The translations under genes and the position numbers were made by a program. The notes under the pieces were generated by a model. That model was not told the origin of the DNA. It worked only from the letters and a program-made list of their open reading frames with translations, and made no database searches. Positions 17,235-25,575 of a stretch of DNA of 64,000 bases are shown here, piece after piece. The DNA is from Burkholderia territorii (lineage in GTDB: Bacteria; Pseudomonadota; Gammaproteobacteria; Burkholderiales; Burkholderiaceae). The stretch is taken from assembly GCF_902833055.1 (NCBI RefSeq), contig NZ_CADFEJ010000012.1, forward strand, positions 1-64,000, written 5' to 3'. The first letter of the stretch is position 1. The number at the start of each line of letters is the position of its first letter.

Positions 17235-18524
17235 TCAGACGGTGTCGCGCAAACGGTACCAGGCCTTGCCGATCGCTTCGAGCGGTGCGGCGAGACGGTC
17301 GCCGCCGGGGAAGCGCGGATTGCGGATGCGCTGGTACTGCGCGAGCAGGCAATCGTCACCGAGCACGGCATCGGCGACCGCGCGCGCGCCGGCGAGCGTC
17401 GGCAGCACGCCGTGCCCCGAGAAGCCCTGTAGCCAGAAACGCTGGCCGCGACGGCCGATGTCGGGCGTACGTCGCATGCTGATGTCGATGTGGCCGCCCC
17501 ACGCGTAGTCGAGCGGTACGCCAGCCAGTTGCGGAAATACGCGTTCGAGGTGCGGGCGCGTCGCGGCCGCGATGTCGGCCGGAATCCCGCCGAGATACGT
17601 GCAGCCGCCACCGAACAGCAGGCGGTTGTCGGGGCTCAGGCGGAAGTAGTCGGGCACGAACTGATTGTCGATCACGCAACTGTTGCGCGGCAGCAGCGAG
17701 CGCGCGACGTCCGGTGCGAGCGGTGCCGTCGCGACCTGATACGTGCCGACCGGCAACAAGCGGCGCGACAGTTCAGGATCGAGCCGGTCGACATACGCGT
17801 TGCATGCGAGCACCAGCACGTCCGCGCGCACTTCGCCATGCGCGGTGCGGGCGACGTGACCACCGGCCGTCTCGCGCCAGTCGAGCACGCGGCTTTGCTC
17901 GAAGATGCGGCCGCCGGCCTGCTCGATCGTCCGCGCGACACCGAGCGCGAGCTTCAGCGGATTCAGATGGCCGGCCTCGGGATCGTAGAGCGCGGCGAGA
18001 TAGCGCGCACTGCCGATCCACTCGGGCATCTCGTCCTGCCCGATCACGCGCAGGCGGTCGTAGCCCCAGCGCTGCGCCGCCTCGTCGCGCGCCTGCGCGA
18101 GCATCGCGACGCGACGGGGCCGCACCGCGGCCCACAGGCTGCCGGGCCGGTAGTCGACGTCGAAGCCGTGCCGCGCGGGCAATTCGCGCACTTCGGCCGC
18201 GGCCCAGCGCATGGTGTCCCACAGCACGCGCGCGCCGTCGCGGCCGAGCGATTCCTCGAGCGGCTGCATGTCGCAGGACCAGCCGAGCAGCGCCTGCCCG
18301 CCGTTGCGGCCCGATGCGGCCCACGCGACGCGGCTCGCCTCGAGGACGACCACGCGCTTGCCCGCGAGCGCGAGCCGCAATGCCGTATGCAGCCCGCTGA
18401 AGCCCGCGCCGACAACCAGCACGTCGGCGTCGATGCGTTCATCCAGTCCGGGCCGCTGCGGAATCGGCGCCGGGTAAGTGCCGGCGTAGTAGCTTGCGAC
18501 GTGACGGTCGGACTGCACGAACAT
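17235..18524 (-). CDS. puuB: FAD-dependent gamma-glutamylputrescine oxidase-like enzyme
   Basis: A 429-residue DAO-family flavoprotein. The N-terminus shows VQSDRHVASYYAGTYP, as in PuuB, and then the dinucleotide motif DVLVVGAGFSGLHTALRLA; the C-terminal half has GGGCTYLGG and the FAD-contact region GFSGHGVLPTLAGA. It is expected to oxidise a gamma-glutamylated amine to the aldehyde, releasing ammonia and hydrogen peroxide. The start at 18524 is preferred over an in-frame ATG at 18560 because GGGAG lies five bases upstream and the SYYAG segment sits at the family position. It lies in a run of cluster genes and is preceded by an 80-bp gap with repeated AATTTCA half-sites. Confidence 0.86.
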   Translation of the reverse strand: MFVQSDRHVASYYAGTYPAPIPQRPGLDERIDADVLVVGAGFSGLHTALRLALAGKRVVVLEASRVAWAASGRNGGQALLGWSCDMQPLEESLGRDGARVLWDTMRWAAAEVRELPARHGFDVDYRPGSLWAAVRPRRVAMLAQARDEAAQRWGYDRLRVIGQDEMPEWIGSARYLAALYDPEAGHLNPLKLALGVARTIEQAGGRIFEQSRVLDWRETAGGHVARTAHGEVRADVLVLACNAYVDRLDPELSRRLLPVGTYQVATAPLAPDVARSLLPRNSCVIDNQFVPDYFRLSPDNRLLFGGGCTYLGGIPADIAAATRPHLERVFPQLAGVPLDYAWGGHIDISMRRTPDIGRRGQRFWLQGFSGHGVLPTLAGARAVADAVLGDDCLLAQYQRIRNPRFPGGDRLAAPLEAIGKAWYRLRDTV

Positions 18525-18533
18525 GCGGACTCC

Positions 18534-18585
18534 CGTGAAATTCTCGCTTGATAATTTCATGAAAAATTAGCATGGCAATTTCACG
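18534..18585. promoter_or_regulatory. Nested inverted repeats upstream of the PuuB-like gene
   Basis: CGTGAAATT (18534-18542) and AATTTCACG (18577-18585) are perfect 9-bp inverted arms. Between them lies the 10-bp palindrome TTTCATGAAA (18555-18564), itself made of the same half-site. Three copies of an AATTTCA-type half-site in 52 bp of AT-rich sequence within an otherwise GC-rich cluster strongly suggests an operator, perhaps for the PuuR-like protein. Confidence 0.6.
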
Positions 18586-18604
18586 AGGGCAAGGGGGAAA
18601 GCGA

Positions 18605-19945
18605 TCACATTGCCACTTCGGGCGGAGCCTGGCGAAACAGCCGCGTAATCCAGCACAAATACATCAGCCCGAGCACGAACCATGCGATGCCGAGGACCAG
18701 TGCGGCCCGCTCGAGGCTCACCAGCAGCCAGATGTCCGATACCGCTCCGATGACCGGAAACACCAGCCCACCGAATACCCCGAGCCTGCGCTCGCCGTGA
18801 TTGCCCGACAGATAGACGCGAATCACGCACAGGTTGACGGCCGTGAAGGCAAGGAACGCACCGAAGTTGATGAACGACGTCGACGTGGCGACGTCCAGCT
18901 TCAGCGCGATCAGGCCGACCACACCCGCCAGCGCGATGTTGATCGCGGGTGTGTTGAAGCGCGGATGAATGAACCCGAAGACGCGCTTCGGCAGGATTTC
19001 GTCGCGGCCCATCGCATACAGCAGCCGGCCGACACTCGCCTGCGCCGAGATACCGGACGCGAACTGCGCGAGGATCAGGCCGGCAAGGAACACCGTCACG
19101 AACAGGTCGCCCCCGATCATCTTCGCGACTTCGAACGCGGCCGAATCCGTGTCCTTGAATTCGACGCCCGGGTGCGCGAGCTGCATCGTGTAAGCCGCAA
19201 TCACGAAGATCGCGCCGCCGATCAGCGCAATCAGCAGGATCGCGCGTGGCATGTTCTTTTTCGGTTCGACCGTTTCCTCGGTCAGCGTCGACACCGCGTC
19301 GAAACCGAGGTACGAATACGCGGCGATCGCGGCGCCCGCGATCGTCGCGCCGAACGGCACGTGTGGCTTGAAGAACGGCTCCGCCATCGCGATGCCGCCC
19401 GGACCGGCCACGGCCGACGCATAGTGCCAGCACAGCACGACGAACATCGCGACGATCGCGAGCTGCACGACCATCAGCACGATGTTGAAGCGCGCGGCGA
19501 GCTCGATGCCGACGATGTTCAGGCCGCTCGTCAGCACGATGAAGGCGACGATCCAGATCCAGGTCGGCACGTGCGGAAACGCGGCGTTCAGATACGCTGC
19601 TCCGATCAGCCAGATCACCATCGGCAGGAAGAAATAATCGAGCAGCGTCGCCCAGCCGATCATGAAGCCGAGGTGCGGGTTGAACGTCTTGCGCGTGTAC
19701 GTATAAGCGGAACCGGCGGTCGGATAGAGCCGCGCAAGCTTGCCATAGCTGAGGGCGGTGAACGCGATGGCGATCAGCGCGAGCAGGTACGCGAGCGCGG
19801 CCGTGTCGTCGCTGGCCTTGGCGAGCACGCCGTAGGTACCGTAGACGATCAGCGGCGCCATGTAGGCAAGGCCGAACAGCAGGACGGACGGCAGGCCGAG
19901 CGTGCGCTTCAGGCCTGGCGATTGAAGGGATGACGACGCTTGCAT
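18605..19945 (-). CDS. APC-family amino acid/polyamine permease
   Basis: A 446-residue inner-membrane transporter with about twelve hydrophobic segments and the APC-superfamily start GLPSVLLFGLAYMAPL, then the unwound-helix-1 motif and TEETVEPKKNMPRAI on a cytoplasmic loop. It is similar in type to PuuP-like uptake permeases. It lies upstream of the PuuB-, PuuR- and PuuA-like genes on the same strand, so it probably imports the amine or amino acid that they degrade. Confidence 0.87.
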   Translation of the reverse strand: MQASSSLQSPGLKRTLGLPSVLLFGLAYMAPLIVYGTYGVLAKASDDTAALAYLLALIAIAFTALSYGKLARLYPTAGSAYTYTRKTFNPHLGFMIGWATLLDYFFLPMVIWLIGAAYLNAAFPHVPTWIWIVAFIVLTSGLNIVGIELAARFNIVLMVVQLAIVAMFVVLCWHYASAVAGPGGIAMAEPFFKPHVPFGATIAGAAIAAYSYLGFDAVSTLTEETVEPKKNMPRAILLIALIGGAIFVIAAYTMQLAHPGVEFKDTDSAAFEVAKMIGGDLFVTVFLAGLILAQFASGISAQASVGRLLYAMGRDEILPKRVFGFIHPRFNTPAINIALAGVVGLIALKLDVATSTSFINFGAFLAFTAVNLCVIRVYLSGNHGERRLGVFGGLVFPVIGAVSDIWLLVSLERAALVLGIAWFVLGLMYLCWITRLFRQAPPEVAM

Positions 19946-20074
19946 GTTATCTCCTGGGGCCCGCGGGGGCCGATACGAATGCCTGTGTGCCGTCGGGCCG
20001 GCATCTCGAGGGAACGAGCACGCACGCGCGGCGATTGGCGCCTGCGCGATATCGTTGATGAGGGTGAAGCCGGC

Positions 20075-20917
20075 TTATTCGCCGCGCTGGCGCGTGTCGA
20101 TCGCGAGCGCGCGATGTCCGTCCGCCTGTTCGAGCGGCGCGAGACCGAGCGGCACGCGCGCGTCGTGCAGATAGCTGTAGTGTTCGCGGCTCGCTTCGAG
20201 GCGCGTCAAGTCAAGGCTCACCGGAACAACCGCCTCGTCGCGGCCGAGTTCGAGCGCGGTTTCGCCGAACGGATCGACGAGCGCGGAGAGCCCCGCGAAC
20301 GTCAGGTCGTCGTCGCCCGATCCGCAGCGGTTCACCATCACCGCAAACATCTGGTTCTCCATTGCACGCGCGGCGATCGCGCGGCGATGCACCGGGCCGA
20401 ACGGGTCCATGTTGCCGTTGGTGACGATCAGCAGATCGGCGTCGAGCGCGCCGACGGCACGCGCCGTTTCGGGAAACTCGATGTCATAGCAGATCAGCAG
20501 GCCAACCGTCAGGCCGTTCCAGACGCAGGTCGCGAAACGGTCGCCCGGCGCGAACACGCCGACATCCGACGCCCACAGATGGGTCTTGCGATAGCGCAGC
20601 GCGATGTCTCCGTGCGCGTCGACGAGCACCGTGGTGTTGTAGAACTGTCCGCCATCGCGTTCAGCGAGGCCCACCGCGACGGCGACGCCCTTCTGCCGCG
20701 CCGCGGCGCGTACCGCCGACAACGCGGAGCCGTCGAGCGTCTCTGCGACGTCGGCGACGTTGTCCCGTGTCGGAAAGCCCGACAGCGTCGTCTCGGGGAA
20801 TACGACCAGCTTCGTACCGCCTGCCGCATCGACGCGCCCTATCGTGTCGATCACCTTGCGCGTGTTGTGCGCGACGTCGCCGTCGATCAGCGAGAGTTGC
20901 GCGAGTTCTACCTGCAT
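20075..20917 (-). CDS. Carbon-nitrogen hydrolase (nitrilase superfamily amidase)
   Basis: A 280-residue amidase with the superfamily's catalytic triad E42 (VFPETTLSG), K111 (RKTHLW) and C143 (LICYDIEFPE). The ATG at 20917 is preferred because AAGGAG lies eight bases upstream; an ATG at 20959 would add 14 residues without family character. First gene of the minus-strand cluster, 130 bp before the permease. In this context it may hydrolyse an amide intermediate such as a gamma-glutamyl-amino acid, replacing PuuD, which belongs to a different family. That role is inference. Confidence 0.85.
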   Translation of the reverse strand: MQVELAQLSLIDGDVAHNTRKVIDTIGRVDAAGGTKLVVFPETTLSGFPTRDNVADVAETLDGSALSAVRAAARQKGVAVAVGLAERDGGQFYNTTVLVDAHGDIALRYRKTHLWASDVGVFAPGDRFATCVWNGLTVGLLICYDIEFPETARAVGALDADLLIVTNGNMDPFGPVHRRAIAARAMENQMFAVMVNRCGSGDDDLTFAGLSALVDPFGETALELGRDEAVVPVSLDLTRLEASREHYSYLHDARVPLGLAPLEQADGHRALAIDTRQRGE

Positions 20918-21094
20918 GAAATCGTCTCCTTCCAATAACCTTTCAATTGCGTGTCGCATGCACTGTCCTTTCGATGCGGTGCTTCACCCGGCGAAGCCCC
21001 ACCGGTATCGCGCCCGTTCGAAGTGAGGCCGATTATCGGGTTATTATTTTTGGCCTGAAATTCCCCACCCGGGTTACCCTGACCGGAGGACACG

Positions 21095-21913
21095 ATGGAC
21101 CTCGAATGGCGAGATCTCGCTTTTCATCGGGAGATTGGTTCAGCCATCGACGCCCTCGATGGCCCGCATTTCTGGGCACGCCTCACGCGGGTGCTCGAGC
21201 GGCATCTCGATTTCGACAACTGGGTCGCGCTGCGTTTCGCACGCGACGCACCGCCGCTCGTGCTGGCCGAGCAGGCCATGCCGGACGGCAAGATCGACCT
21301 GATGTTCCAGGACTATCTGGCTGCGCTCTATCAGCTCGATCCGTTCTATCTCGCCGCGTTCGAAACGCAGGCGTCGGGCTTCTACACGCTCGCCGACGTC
21401 GCGCCGGACAATTTCCGGATGACCGAGTACTACCAGCGCTACTTCAAGAAGAACATCGTCGGCGACGAAGTGCATTTCAACGTCGTGATCGACCGCGATC
21501 ACACGCTTGGCTTGTCGCTCGGCAAGACGAGCAAGTATGACGATCGCGAGATGGCGCTGCTCACGCTGTACACGCCGTGGGTGTTGTCGCTGATGCAGCA
21601 GCGCTTGCGCTTCGAGACGTTCGTCGCGCGGGAGACGCCGCGCGCGACCGAGGGCGAAGCGCCCGACCCGCATGCACGCTTCGGGATGCTGACCGGAAAG
21701 AACGGTCGCGGCGCGTTGACGACGCGCGAAATCGAAGTGGCGATGTTGTCGTTGAGCGGATTCTCGTCGCGCGCGATCGGCGACAAACTGTCGATCTCGT
21801 TCGAGACCGTGCGCGCGCACAAGAAACACATCTATGCGAAGCTGGGTGTCGGTTCGCAGTCCGAGCTGTTTGCATTGTTCTACGATCGCGGCCGAACCGG
21901 CGAGGCCGCGTAA
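21095..21913 (+). CDS. LuxR-type transcriptional regulator
   Basis: A 272-residue regulator with a C-terminal LuxR/FixJ helix-turn-helix (about residues 207-262, LTTREIEVAMLSLSGFSSRA, then KLSISFETVRAHKKHIYAKLG). The N-terminal ~180 residues form a sensory region without an autoinducer-binding signature, so it is not a typical quorum-sensing receptor. GGAGG lies six bases before the ATG. It diverges from the C-N hydrolase gene with a 177-bp gap between them, so it is the likely activator of the whole permease/Puu-like cluster. Confidence 0.85.
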   Translation: MDLEWRDLAFHREIGSAIDALDGPHFWARLTRVLERHLDFDNWVALRFARDAPPLVLAEQAMPDGKIDLMFQDYLAALYQLDPFYLAAFETQASGFYTLADVAPDNFRMTEYYQRYFKKNIVGDEVHFNVVIDRDHTLGLSLGKTSKYDDREMALLTLYTPWVLSLMQQRLRFETFVARETPRATEGEAPDPHARFGMLTGKNGRGALTTREIEVAMLSLSGFSSRAIGDKLSISFETVRAHKKHIYAKLGVGSQSELFALFYDRGRTGEAA

Positions 21914-22293
21914 TTCGCGTTTCGATGCAACGGCACGGATAATTGCGGGCGCACTGCCCGAATCGCGTGGAGCGTGCGCGCCTCACCGCCGGCGCGGTGA
22001 TCCGGGACGACGGCACGATCGTCTATCCGGACGTCGAACGCGATGCGCGGGCAGAAGACGCCGCCGCGCGGCCCGCCCCGTGACGCGACACCGATCGTGC
22101 GCGCGATGCCGTCACGGCATGAACGCGCGCGGGCGCGTCAGGCCCGATGCAATGCCCACGGCGAGCGGCCGTGCCCGCTGAGCACCCGATACGCGGCCCG
22201 CGCGCCCCGCTTTGCGCCGCGACGATCCTGCATTACCATCGAGCGTCCACCGCGCGTACCCGCGCGCCGCGCCACTTCCGCACTCCCGCATCA
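21914..22293. other. Intergenic spacer after the LuxR-type gene
   Basis: About 380 bp without a convincing gene. A small hairpin CGGGC/GCCCG (21946-21960) follows the LuxR-type stop but has no T-run. A 38-codon GTG-started frame (21966-22082) shows no recognisable features. The TauE/SafE promoter is presumably in the last part, but I see no clear consensus. Confidence 0.4.
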
Positions 22294-23031
22294 ATGCTCG
22301 TCCTCATCACCATCGCCGGCCTGTGGGCCGGCCTGCAGAACGCCCTCGCGGGCGGCGGCTCGTTCGTCACGCTGCCGGCGCTGATCGTGTCGGGGATGTC
22401 GCCGCTCGCGGCGAACATCACGTCGACGGTCGCGCTGTTTCCCGGCCAGGTCACGACGGGCTGGGCGAGCCGGAACATGGTGCGCGGCGCGGGCAAGTTG
22501 CCGTTTCGCGCGCTGTTCGCGATCAGCGTGGTCGGCGGCGCGCTCGGCGGCCTGCTGCTGCTGAAAACGCCGTCGTCGATCTTCTCGCACCTCGTGCCAT
22601 GGCTCGTGCTGTTCGCGACGGTCGTGTTCGCGTGGGGCAGCTTCTTTCGCAAGCCCGGCGCCGACACGCAGCATATCGGCCCGGTCACGGCCGCGATCTC
22701 GCAATTCCTGATCGCGATCTACGGCGGCTACTTCGGCGGCGGCATCGGGTTCCTGATGATGGCCGCGCTGACGATGGCCGGCCTGGCGCCGCGTCACGCG
22801 ATGTCGACGAAGAATGCGCTCGCGGGCGTGATGAACGCGTCGGCGGTCGTGCTGTTCGTAACCTCGCCTCACCTGCACTGGCGCGAGGCCATCGCGCTCG
22901 GCGGCGGTGCGATCGTCGGCGGCCTGCTCGGTGCGTGGGCGATGCACCGCGTGAACGAGCGCGTGCTGCGGATCGCGATTGTCTGCATCGGCGCCGCGCT
23001 GACCGTCGGGCTGTTCGTCAAGCCGATCTGA
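22294..23031 (+). CDS. TauE/SafE-family sulfite or sulfonate exporter
   Basis: A 245-residue inner-membrane protein with about seven or eight hydrophobic segments in two repeats. Each half contains a GGG-rich motif (NALAGGGSFVTLPAL at the start, YGGYFGGGIGF in the second half), which defines the TauE/SafE/DUF81 family of anion permeases. ATG at 22294 places the first motif near residue 16, as usual. Substrate (sulfite, sulfoacetate or other) unknown. No sulfur genes lie next to it. Confidence 0.86.
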   Translation: MLVLITIAGLWAGLQNALAGGGSFVTLPALIVSGMSPLAANITSTVALFPGQVTTGWASRNMVRGAGKLPFRALFAISVVGGALGGLLLLKTPSSIFSHLVPWLVLFATVVFAWGSFFRKPGADTQHIGPVTAAISQFLIAIYGGYFGGGIGFLMMAALTMAGLAPRHAMSTKNALAGVMNASAVVLFVTSPHLHWREAIALGGGAIVGGLLGAWAMHRVNERVLRIAIVCIGAALTVGLFVKPI

Positions 23032-23173
23032 CGTACGCGCGCCGTCAGCCGCGATGCATTCGCAATCGATGGGCACGCGTGCGTGCGCCGTGCGACGGCG
23101 GCGTCACGCATCCGCCTTGATGTCACAGCGGCTTGCGCGCCCCGCGCTTGATGCCCGCCGCAGCCCGGTGCGC

Positions 23174-23752
23174 TCAACCAAACGGCCGCACGCCGATCAG
23201 GAGGCCGTGCAGGAACAGCGCGAAGACGGCCCATACGACGAGCCCGGCGACGATCGTCACGACATCGCCCGACAGCCTCCCGGCCGGATAACGGACGCCG
23301 TTACTGCGATCGCGCGCACGCCACACGACGAAATCGGCCAGCGACCACACGAAGAATGCACCGAACAGCACGACCGCGTGCAACGTGCCGTTCGCGAGCA
23401 GATGGGCGACCGCCCACACCATCACGCCGGCCACCATCGGATGGCCGACGAGCGTCTTGATGCGGTTGCGCGGCACGTAGGCCGCGGCGATCAGCACGAA
23501 GGCGATCGCGGTCAGCATGCCGGTGAGATGGCGAACGCCGACGGGCGACACCCACAGCAGCGTTCCGCCCTGGCGCGCGATCCCGTAACCCCAGATGATC
23601 AGCACGAAGCCGACGATCGACGCGAGCGCATACGGGCCCTTCCAGCGTTTCTCGCCGATCCGCTCGATGGTTGCGGATCGCCAGCCGTCCGCGAAGATCC
23701 GAATCGAATGCACACCGAGGAAGATCGCTAAACCGAAAATCAGGACGAGCAT
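23174..23752 (-). CDS. NnrU-family membrane protein
   Basis: A 192-residue protein with about six hydrophobic segments and the NnrU-family pattern: FGLAIFLGVHSIRIF near the start, RHLTGMLTAIAFVLIAAAYVPRN, then the conserved GHPMVAGVMVWAVAHLLANG. Family members are linked to nitric-oxide-related reduction in denitrifiers and to an isomerase in carotenoid synthesis in plants (Z-ISO). No denitrification genes are present here. GGAGA precedes the ATG. Confidence 0.88.
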   Translation of the reverse strand: MLVLIFGLAIFLGVHSIRIFADGWRSATIERIGEKRWKGPYALASIVGFVLIIWGYGIARQGGTLLWVSPVGVRHLTGMLTAIAFVLIAAAYVPRNRIKTLVGHPMVAGVMVWAVAHLLANGTLHAVVLFGAFFVWSLADFVVWRARDRSNGVRYPAGRLSGDVVTIVAGLVVWAVFALFLHGLLIGVRPFG

Positions 23753-23997
23753 CGGTTGTCTCCGTCTGGAACGATGAGTGGGGAATCAATCGCGCGGCTT
23801 TCGACGTGCCGTTCGCGAAGCCGGCAGCGAGACCGGCGCGGGTTGCGCCGGGCACGGGCGCAATCGCGCCGATCATAAACGCCGAGGCTGCCGTTGTGAA
23901 GCAGGCGGACCATGCAGTGCGTCGAACCCGGCGCCTGCACGCACCCGACGTGATTCGAATGCAAGGAAAAAGAAAATACGCCGTCGTACGCGGGGCG

Positions 23998-24405
23998 CTA
24001 CGTGCGCTTACGCGTCGTTTCCGGTTTCGGCGCCGGCTTCGACTTCGGTCGTGCCTTGCGCTTCGGCGCACCGGCAAGCAGTGCGGCACGATACGCACCG
24101 CGACACCAGTCGAACAGCGCACCCGCGTCCTCGAGCACGTCGGCCGGCGTTTCGTAATAGCCCTCGAGTGCGACGGTGCGCGTCGGACGCTCATACGAGA
24201 ACGGCCCCATCCCCGCCGCGACGAACGCGGGACGGTTCACGTCGTCGACACGCAGGAACAGCGACCCGCGCGACATGAAACCGAACATCACGCCGTCGAG
24301 TCGCATCGCGGCACCGCTGAAGAACCGCACGACCTGTACGTTGCCGAGCGGCGCGAGCCGGTACGCGATCTCCTCGCCGTGCGCCTTCTCCGATTGCCAG
24401 CTCAT
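23998..24405 (-). CDS. TfoX/Sxy N-terminal domain protein
   Basis: A 135-residue protein with a TfoX_N-type domain over the first ~105 residues (QVVRFFSGAAMRLDGVMFGFM and SLFLRVDDVNRPAF) and a basic Lys/Arg/Pro-rich tail. Full TfoX/Sxy proteins are competence regulators; lone N-terminal domains have unclear roles. The start overlaps the stop of the upstream dehydrogenase by 4 bp (ATGA), so translation is coupled. The basic tail hints at nucleic-acid binding. Confidence 0.8.
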   Translation of the reverse strand: MSWQSEKAHGEEIAYRLAPLGNVQVVRFFSGAAMRLDGVMFGFMSRGSLFLRVDDVNRPAFVAAGMGPFSYERPTRTVALEGYYETPADVLEDAGALFDWCRGAYRAALLAGAPKRKARPKSKPAPKPETTRKRT

Positions 24406-25511
24406 GCGGCCTCCGTGCAGCGTAGCGTCCACATGTCGAGTTGCGCGTCGTCGAAGCCGACGGCCGCCGCGCTCTCACGGATCTGCCGCCACGTCGCGCG
24501 ATCGACCGGAATGCCGTCCGCGCCGCGCGCGGCGCGGCTCGCCTCCTCCGGCTCGCCGGGCATCCGCACCGGCGCCTCGCCTGCCTGCGGCGACGCCTTC
24601 GCCCATTCGACGAACGCGTCGGCTTCACGCTGCGCATCGGCCGCGTCGAATGCGTTCGGATCGATCAGCACCGACAGCATTCCATTGACGATCGCGCTCG
24701 TCTTCTGCAGCGTGCCGCCATGCGTCGTATGCCCGCCGACCAGCGCGCCGCCGAAGATCTCGCACATCGCGGCCAGCGCATAACCCTTGTGCAGTCCGAA
24801 CGGCAGCAGCGAACCGAACGGCTGCTCGTGCATGACGGCCGGATCGTCGGTCGGCTGTCCGCGATGATCGATCAGCGACCCGGCCGGTACGCGCTTGCCC
24901 TGGTTGTAGGCCACCCGCGTCTTGCCGTAAGCAATCGCGCTCGTCGCGAAATCGAGCAGCAGCGGCGGCCGGCCCGCGCGTGGATACGCGGCGCAGAACG
25001 GATTCGTGCCGAAACGCGCATCGGTGCCGTGCAGCGGCGCGACGAGCAGGTCGCCCGGCACGTTGACGAAATGGAACGACACGAGCCCCGAGCGCGCGCA
25101 CTGCTCGGCCCAGTGCCCGATGCGGCCCAGGTGATGGACGTCGCGCAGCCCGATCGCGCAGATGCCGATGCGCCGCGCGCGCTCGATCCCTTCGACCATC
25201 GCCTCGAACGCGATCACCTGGCCGAAGCCGCGCCCGCCGTCGATCGTCAGCACCGCGCCGCCGTCGCGGACGATCGACGCGTGCCCGTTCAATTGCAGTT
25301 GGCCCTCGCGCCACGACGCCACGTAGTTCGGGATCATCCCGATCCCGTGCGAATCGTGACCCGCCAGATTCGCGCCGACCAGGTGATCGGCGACGAGCGT
25401 TGCCTCGCGCGCACTGCTGCCGGCCCGCTCCCAGAGTGCCGCGACGAAAGCGTGCAGCGGTTCGGCGCGCATGCGCAGCGGGTCGGTATTGGCGGTCGGC
25501 AACGCGGTCAT
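24402..25511 (-). CDS. Ldh-family (malate/L-sulfolactate type) dehydrogenase
   Basis: A 369-residue NAD(P)-dependent oxidoreductase of the MDH2/LDH2 family, not related to classical lactate dehydrogenase. Family markers are HDSHGIGMIPNYV near residue 50, the HHLGRIGHWAE helix, and LLDFATSAIAYGKTR. Members reduce 2-keto acids or cyclic imines or act on ureidoglycolate and sulfolactate. The ATG at 25511 is used; a TTG two codons earlier is possible. It is coupled to the TfoX-N gene and follows the M20 peptidase gene on the same strand. Confidence 0.85.
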   Translation of the reverse strand: MTALPTANTDPLRMRAEPLHAFVAALWERAGSSAREATLVADHLVGANLAGHDSHGIGMIPNYVASWREGQLQLNGHASIVRDGGAVLTIDGGRGFGQVIAFEAMVEGIERARRIGICAIGLRDVHHLGRIGHWAEQCARSGLVSFHFVNVPGDLLVAPLHGTDARFGTNPFCAAYPRAGRPPLLLDFATSAIAYGKTRVAYNQGKRVPAGSLIDHRGQPTDDPAVMHEQPFGSLLPFGLHKGYALAAMCEIFGGALVGGHTTHGGTLQKTSAIVNGMLSVLIDPNAFDAADAQREADAFVEWAKASPQAGEAPVRMPGEPEEASRAARGADGIPVDRATWRQIRESAAAVGFDDAQLDMWTLRCTEAA

Positions 25512-25575
25512 CGGCAAGGCTCCGTGAGATCGTCAGGAATGCGGTTGATTCCGTTCGGCGCGGCAGCGCGAACGC

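Noticed and set aside
21966..22082. 38-codon GTG-started frame after the LuxR-type gene
   Set aside because: Too short and no recognisable motif or good ribosome binding site.
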